The notes under the pieces are model-generated. The model worked only from the letters and a program-made list of their open reading frames with translations. It searched no databases and was not told the DNA's origin. Source: Valencia hispanica (lineage: Eukaryota > Chordata > Actinopteri > Cyprinodontiformes > Valenciidae). Taken from it: DNA of 64,000 bases. The position numbers and the translations under genes are program-made. This document shows positions 60,431 to 64,000 of this stretch, one piece after another (within the stretch, counting starts at the first letter, position 1; each line of letters starts with the position of its first letter). The stretch lies in NCBI GenBank assembly GCA_963556495.2, contig OY747702.1:56946786-57010785 (forward strand), given 5' to 3'.

Positions 60431-62049
60431 AGAAACTGCAAATGAGCAGGATTCCAGTAGTAATGTGCAGAAATATTTTTTTCTTTTAAAAACCTACTGT
60501 AATTTACTTATCTTTCATGCTCCGGTCAAAAACAGGCCCATTTTTTCCTATGATGATGCTATGACTGAAGTCACTACATCAGCCATATCGCCCATAACCT
60601 GCATTATACACACAGAATCAAGCAATTATTTTAACGTTTTCTTACCATTTCGTTCCAGATTTTTCTTTTGCAATCTCTACAGAAACATGTTTAAGACATG
60701 ATGATAAAAATATTCCTGCATCCCAGGAGATTCCTCTGGGTCTTCATGTATGCTGAAGACTAATCTTATATTCAGCAACTCCTCGGTCAGGAAAAGTCTG
60801 ACCGGACTGTTCGGAAGACCACAATTTTCAGGAGAATAATTGAAAACATTGTCACATCGGAAAAAAAAGCAGAAAGTTAAAACGCTTCTCAGACTCATAA
60901 ACAGTTTCCAGTAAAACAAGGTGTGCCACAAATCAGCTCGGTTAGCACTGCCGACTCATTTGTGTTTACTCATTTATAAAATGAGGACAGATTATCAGTT
61001 TGATTGTGTATTGAAATAAAATTAAAGAGAAACTTGTTTTTAAAACTTTTAAAGGGGGGGTATTATGCTTCTTCCAGGCACATATTACCCTTCCATAGAA
61101 CACTCCAATAACATTGTCCCCTTAAGTCTTTTAAAAGTCTGTCATATATCCAAATCCACCTTAAAGAAATTTACTTCCATATTGGACGCCTTGATTTTTG
61201 CCTGTGCCTCTTTAAGACCCTCCTCCTCTTTCTGACACTCCCCCTTCAGTTCGTCACATACCGTGCATCATTGCAGCATGCACGGAGTGGGAAAAAAAAA
61301 TCCCACAAAAGACGCGCAGCTGCAGCTGGTGTGTTTTAATTACTGCACCTGGACTCAGCCGGAGTTGTGTGGTGGGGACGGGTAGGGGAGCTCAGCAGGG
61401 GCAAGGCTCTCGGCTGAGTACGTAAGGTCGGAGGAGTAGATGGGTGGAAAAGGTGGGGATAGGTGGGAGCAGGCGTTTCAGCAACCCCGAGAACTACCAG
61501 CAGAGACTCAAAGATTATTCTAACATAAGTGAATGGGTCGGAGCAACACTTCCGGCAGTTTTTTTAATGAGGGAAAGACAAGTTCTCAGGATATTAAGCT
61601 TCAGATAGTCCATTTTACAGGTCTGTTTGACCCTGTGATGCACGCAACGGGTGGAGGACGAGCCTCGAGGGTAGACAGACAGGTAGGTTTGGCAAGATCA
61701 GACAGGTGAGTTCCAGGAGGGCGGTCAGAGGAGTCTGGAGGAATGGTTCCAAGAGACCAGACACGAATCAGCGAGGAGTTCAACAGTGAGGAAGGCACTG
61801 GAGGACCAGGGACTTGAGTCGACAAAGTAAGTACGAGGAAAAAACACAAAGATAAATATCAGTTCTTTTAAGAACAAAGGAAGCAAGAGGTGGCCTGTTT
61901 ACCCCTCGATAGAGTTTAAGGTAACCACTTCTCTTTAAGCTGCCTCCTCGATTGATCCCAACCAGCTGCAGCTGGCCGTCCCACCCTGAAAGGAAAAGGT
62001 GGGAAGACACAGAAATCTGCACACACACCCACAGAACCCAACAGCTGTA
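60431..62049. other. No gene seen
   Basis: Frames at 60402-60701, 60677-60931, 61601-61849 and 61780-62028 lack domains. About 61045-61560 (starting near AAAGGGGGGGTATTATGCTT) may be a non-autonomous DNA element and 61560-61900 a retroelement flank, but no termini or duplications were found. Confidence 0.35.
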
Positions 62050-62290
62050 GTACTACTACACAGCCTTACAGAAGTATTCACTACTCTGGAATATTTTCAC
62101 GTTTTGTCTTGTTACAGCCAAAACGTTCAGTGTGTTTGGTTTGGATTTTGTGTAATAGAACATCACAAAGTAGCAAAACATTTTCCAGTTAAAGGAAAGT
62201 TTCACTTAACAATTTACTTTTTTTTTTATATAAAAAACTGTGGCATGAATTTGTATTCAGTCACCTGGGGGAAATAATTTAGAAACTAAC
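62050..62290. mobile_element. Tc1-like terminal remnant
   Basis: CCTTACAGAAGTATTCACTA, TTTTCACGTTTTGTCTTGTT, ACAGCC, TTTGGATTTTGTGTAATAGA and CATCACAAAGTAGCAAAACA follow the order of the Tc1 end at 36283-36364 and 63581. Diverged, no transposase. Confidence 0.65.
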
Positions 62291-62344
62291 TTTTGTGATT
62301 GCATTTCTCATAAGATGAACTGAACAGACGTTTGGATTTCAAAG

Positions 62345-62453
62345 ACCACAATTCCCAGCAATCCTAGCAGTGACCCCCAACACATTCCTATTGGTCCATG
62401 ACCACCCATGGTGACATCGGCGATGACATCACGGCCAAAGGGGGCTATAAAGA
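62345..62453 (+). promoter_or_regulatory. Compact promoter-like cluster
   Basis: In order: ACCACAATTCCCAGCAATCC (62345-62364), close to the ZNF143/SBS consensus; an inverted CCAAT box ATTGG (62390-62394); two CRE-like sites TGACATCG (62412-62419) and TGACATCA (62424-62431); and a TATA box CTATAAAGA (62445-62453). The predicted start of transcription is about 62475-62485. Spacing and order are those of a strong RNA polymerase II promoter. It could drive an unrecognised transcript or be the U3 part of an LTR. Confidence 0.5.
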
Positions 62454-63580
62454 GTAGTCGCGCCCATTTTGAATTGTTCTCACTCAGAAGTTCTTGGATG
62501 AACTACTGCTGAACAGAGGACACCTCACCGGTGAAGATTCTCTTTTGTTCTGACCCGCTGGACCGGGGAAGAACTCATTTCAAAGCTTCGAAATGCTCAC
62601 CCCGTCTGCGTAACCAGGGTGCACGATATAAGAACTGTTCCAAGACAGTTCGTTAGACGTCGACCTACAGGCCATCCAGCCTGCCTTTGGGCCACACGGT
62701 CCTTAAATCCTGCACAGGTTTTTTTAATAACTCTTCCTTTTCTTGCTCAACTACGGACACAATTTGCTCTCCTCCTAGTGGACCAGACCTCCTTCACAGC
62801 AAAGTAGGACTGAACCGGTTCATTTATACTAATATTGTGTCTGGGCAGAGATAAATAGAGAAAATAGAGTTTTAACGAGTTAGATGTCGTTCATTGTTGG
62901 GTTAAAGTGTTTTTAAGCGCTGAACCTGTTTGCTAATTTTTGCGTCGCCGCACGCAAAATTTGGAGCTGAAATTGCTGTGTTTGAAACTGTTTGTTTTAT
63001 CCTGAGCAGATCAAGCCTTTCTTTCTATTTCCTCCCTTTCCTTTACTCACTCTCTCTCTCTCTCTCGCTCCCTGATCACCGTCGGCAGAGTCGGGCTTGA
63101 TCCGGCCTGCGTTAGCTGGTCTTAGCTGAAAAGTTTAACTCCATTCTCTTTGAGGCCTTCCACATGGACGCTTCAGCCTATGTGCTCTGTCCATTTTAGC
63201 CAAAGCTAGTTTATGGCCCTTTGTCTCCTTACACTACATGTGCCCCCCCCCCCATCTTGGCACAGAGTTGAGATTTATGACTTTTTGTCCCACAGGCTAT
63301 CTGTGACTTGGGCTCCCTGGAGTGAGGGCCACCCCCTCCATTTCTCATCCCCCTCAGCTGTCTCACTGATTTCATTTCATGTTAATTGTGTTTAATGTTC
63401 ACCTATTATTGTTTTCTAAGATCTGTAGTAATTTTTGCATGTTTTAGAATAAACTTTCCAATCTATGCTTCATGTGATCCGCTTCCCCTGGCATCTCTAA
63501 TTCACAGAGCAGCCAGTCTAGTCAGAGTTAAGGCATATAGAAAGATTTCCATTTGCTGTTAACAGAAAGAAAGAATAAAC
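62454..63580 (+). other. Possible transcribed unit, non-coding or LTR
   Basis: Downstream of the promoter-like cluster there is no domain-bearing frame. Features seen are a GC-richer first 350 bp, a (CT)n tract near 63046-63068, a C13 run near 63242, and polyadenylation signals AATAAA at 63448-63453 and 63574-63579. Neither a TG...CA boundary nor a target duplication was found, so an LTR is not proven. Confidence 0.35.
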
Positions 63581-64000
63581 CTGCCTTCCAAAAATGTCCA
63601 TACCTTTTGAACTTTGCCACATTATGTCATGTTACAAACCAGACTGAAGTTTATTTAACTGGTGTTTAATCTAGAGGAGCAGCACAAATTAGATCAGAAT
63701 TGTGAAGTGGAAGGAAAATGAAACGTGGTTATTAAACATTTTGCTAATAAAAATCTGAACAAAATGTCTGTTCCTTGTATTTATTGCCCTGTGAGTCAGT
63801 ACTTTGTAGAACTATATTTTTGCCCACTCTTCTTTGCAAAACATTACAAACACAGAATAAAGGAAGATTACTGCCATATATTCCCAGTTGGATTTAGGTC
63901 TGGACTTTGACTAGGCCATTCTAACCCATGATTCTGCTTTGATCGAGACCATCCCATAATATCTCTGGATAAATGTTCAGGGAAGTTGTCCTGCTGGAAG
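63581..64000 (-). mobile_element. Tc1-like transposon, runs off the window
   Basis: ATACCTTTTGAACTTTGCCA, TTATGTCATGTTACAAACCA and TGTGAAGTGGAAGGAAAATG form the terminal part. GATTTAGGTCTGGACTTTGA and TAGGCCATTCTAACCCATGA, then GTTGTCCTGCTGGAAG at the very edge, are the complement of the transposase region. The same family is split by an L2-A copy at 36283-39535. The other end lies outside the window. Confidence 0.8.

Overview
The window looks like teleost fish nuclear DNA. It is AT-rich, has no operons or bacterial features, and is packed with repeat types typical of bony fish: several L2-type LINE subfamilies, an L1-type LINE, tRNA-derived SINEs, many Tc1-like elements, hAT elements and MITEs, a solo LTR and long (TA)n microsatellites. 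The lineage within teleosts cannot be fixed from the sequence alone. I found no convincing host protein-coding gene. The only host-like exon candidate is a short MADF-domain exon (48869-48998), which may itself belong to a transposon.

Layout. 0-1.2 kb: an L2 endonuclease fragment, an antisense GC-rich LINE 3' end and an antisense SINE. 1.2-6.2 kb: mostly unique AT-rich DNA with one Tc1 remnant. 6.2-10.2 kb: a nested stack in which an old L2 fragment is split by a Tc1-like element (TA duplication) and by a hAT element (8-bp duplication); the hAT is itself split by a GC-rich LINE copy (13-bp duplication). 11.8-18.9 kb: a SINE, LINE tails, a hAT with 8-bp duplications, Tc1 remnants and a palindromic MITE. 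20.5-25.9 kb: L2 3' ends, Tc1 and hAT fragments and an SGNH-hydrolase-like ORF1 relic. 26.0-28.06 kb: a GC-rich 5'-truncated LINE with a 15-bp target-site duplication. 28.3-29.1 kb: a decayed reading frame of unknown origin with a membrane segment. 30.8-35.0 kb: the most complete LINE (L2-A), with ORF1 and ORF2. 36.3-39.5 kb: a second nested stack (Tc1, then L2-A, then hAT). 39.7-42.7 kb: an L2-B element whose ORF2 has a single nonsense codon. 43.8-48.2 kb: a (TA)n tract, L2-like fragments and an L1 endonuclease fragment. 48.9 kb: the MADF exon. 50.3-51.9 kb: an L2-A tail followed by a nearly intact Tc1 transposase gene (DD34E) with one frameshift. 52-53 kb: SINEs. 55.0-55.8 kb: a solo LTR with a 5-bp duplication. 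57.1-58.8 kb: a MITE and an L2-C 3' end. 62.3-63.5 kb: a compact promoter-like cluster and a possible transcribed unit or LTR. The window ends inside another Tc1-like element.

The sequences do not form a pathway. They record successive transposition. Where target-site duplications are readable, the order of insertion can be deduced: L2 fragments are the oldest layer, Tc1 and hAT insertions are intermediate, and the GC-rich LINE copies and the 50.5-kb Tc1 are among the youngest. 'L2-A', 'L2-B' and 'L2-C' are labels used here for the three L2 subfamilies, told apart by their 3' tail repeats.
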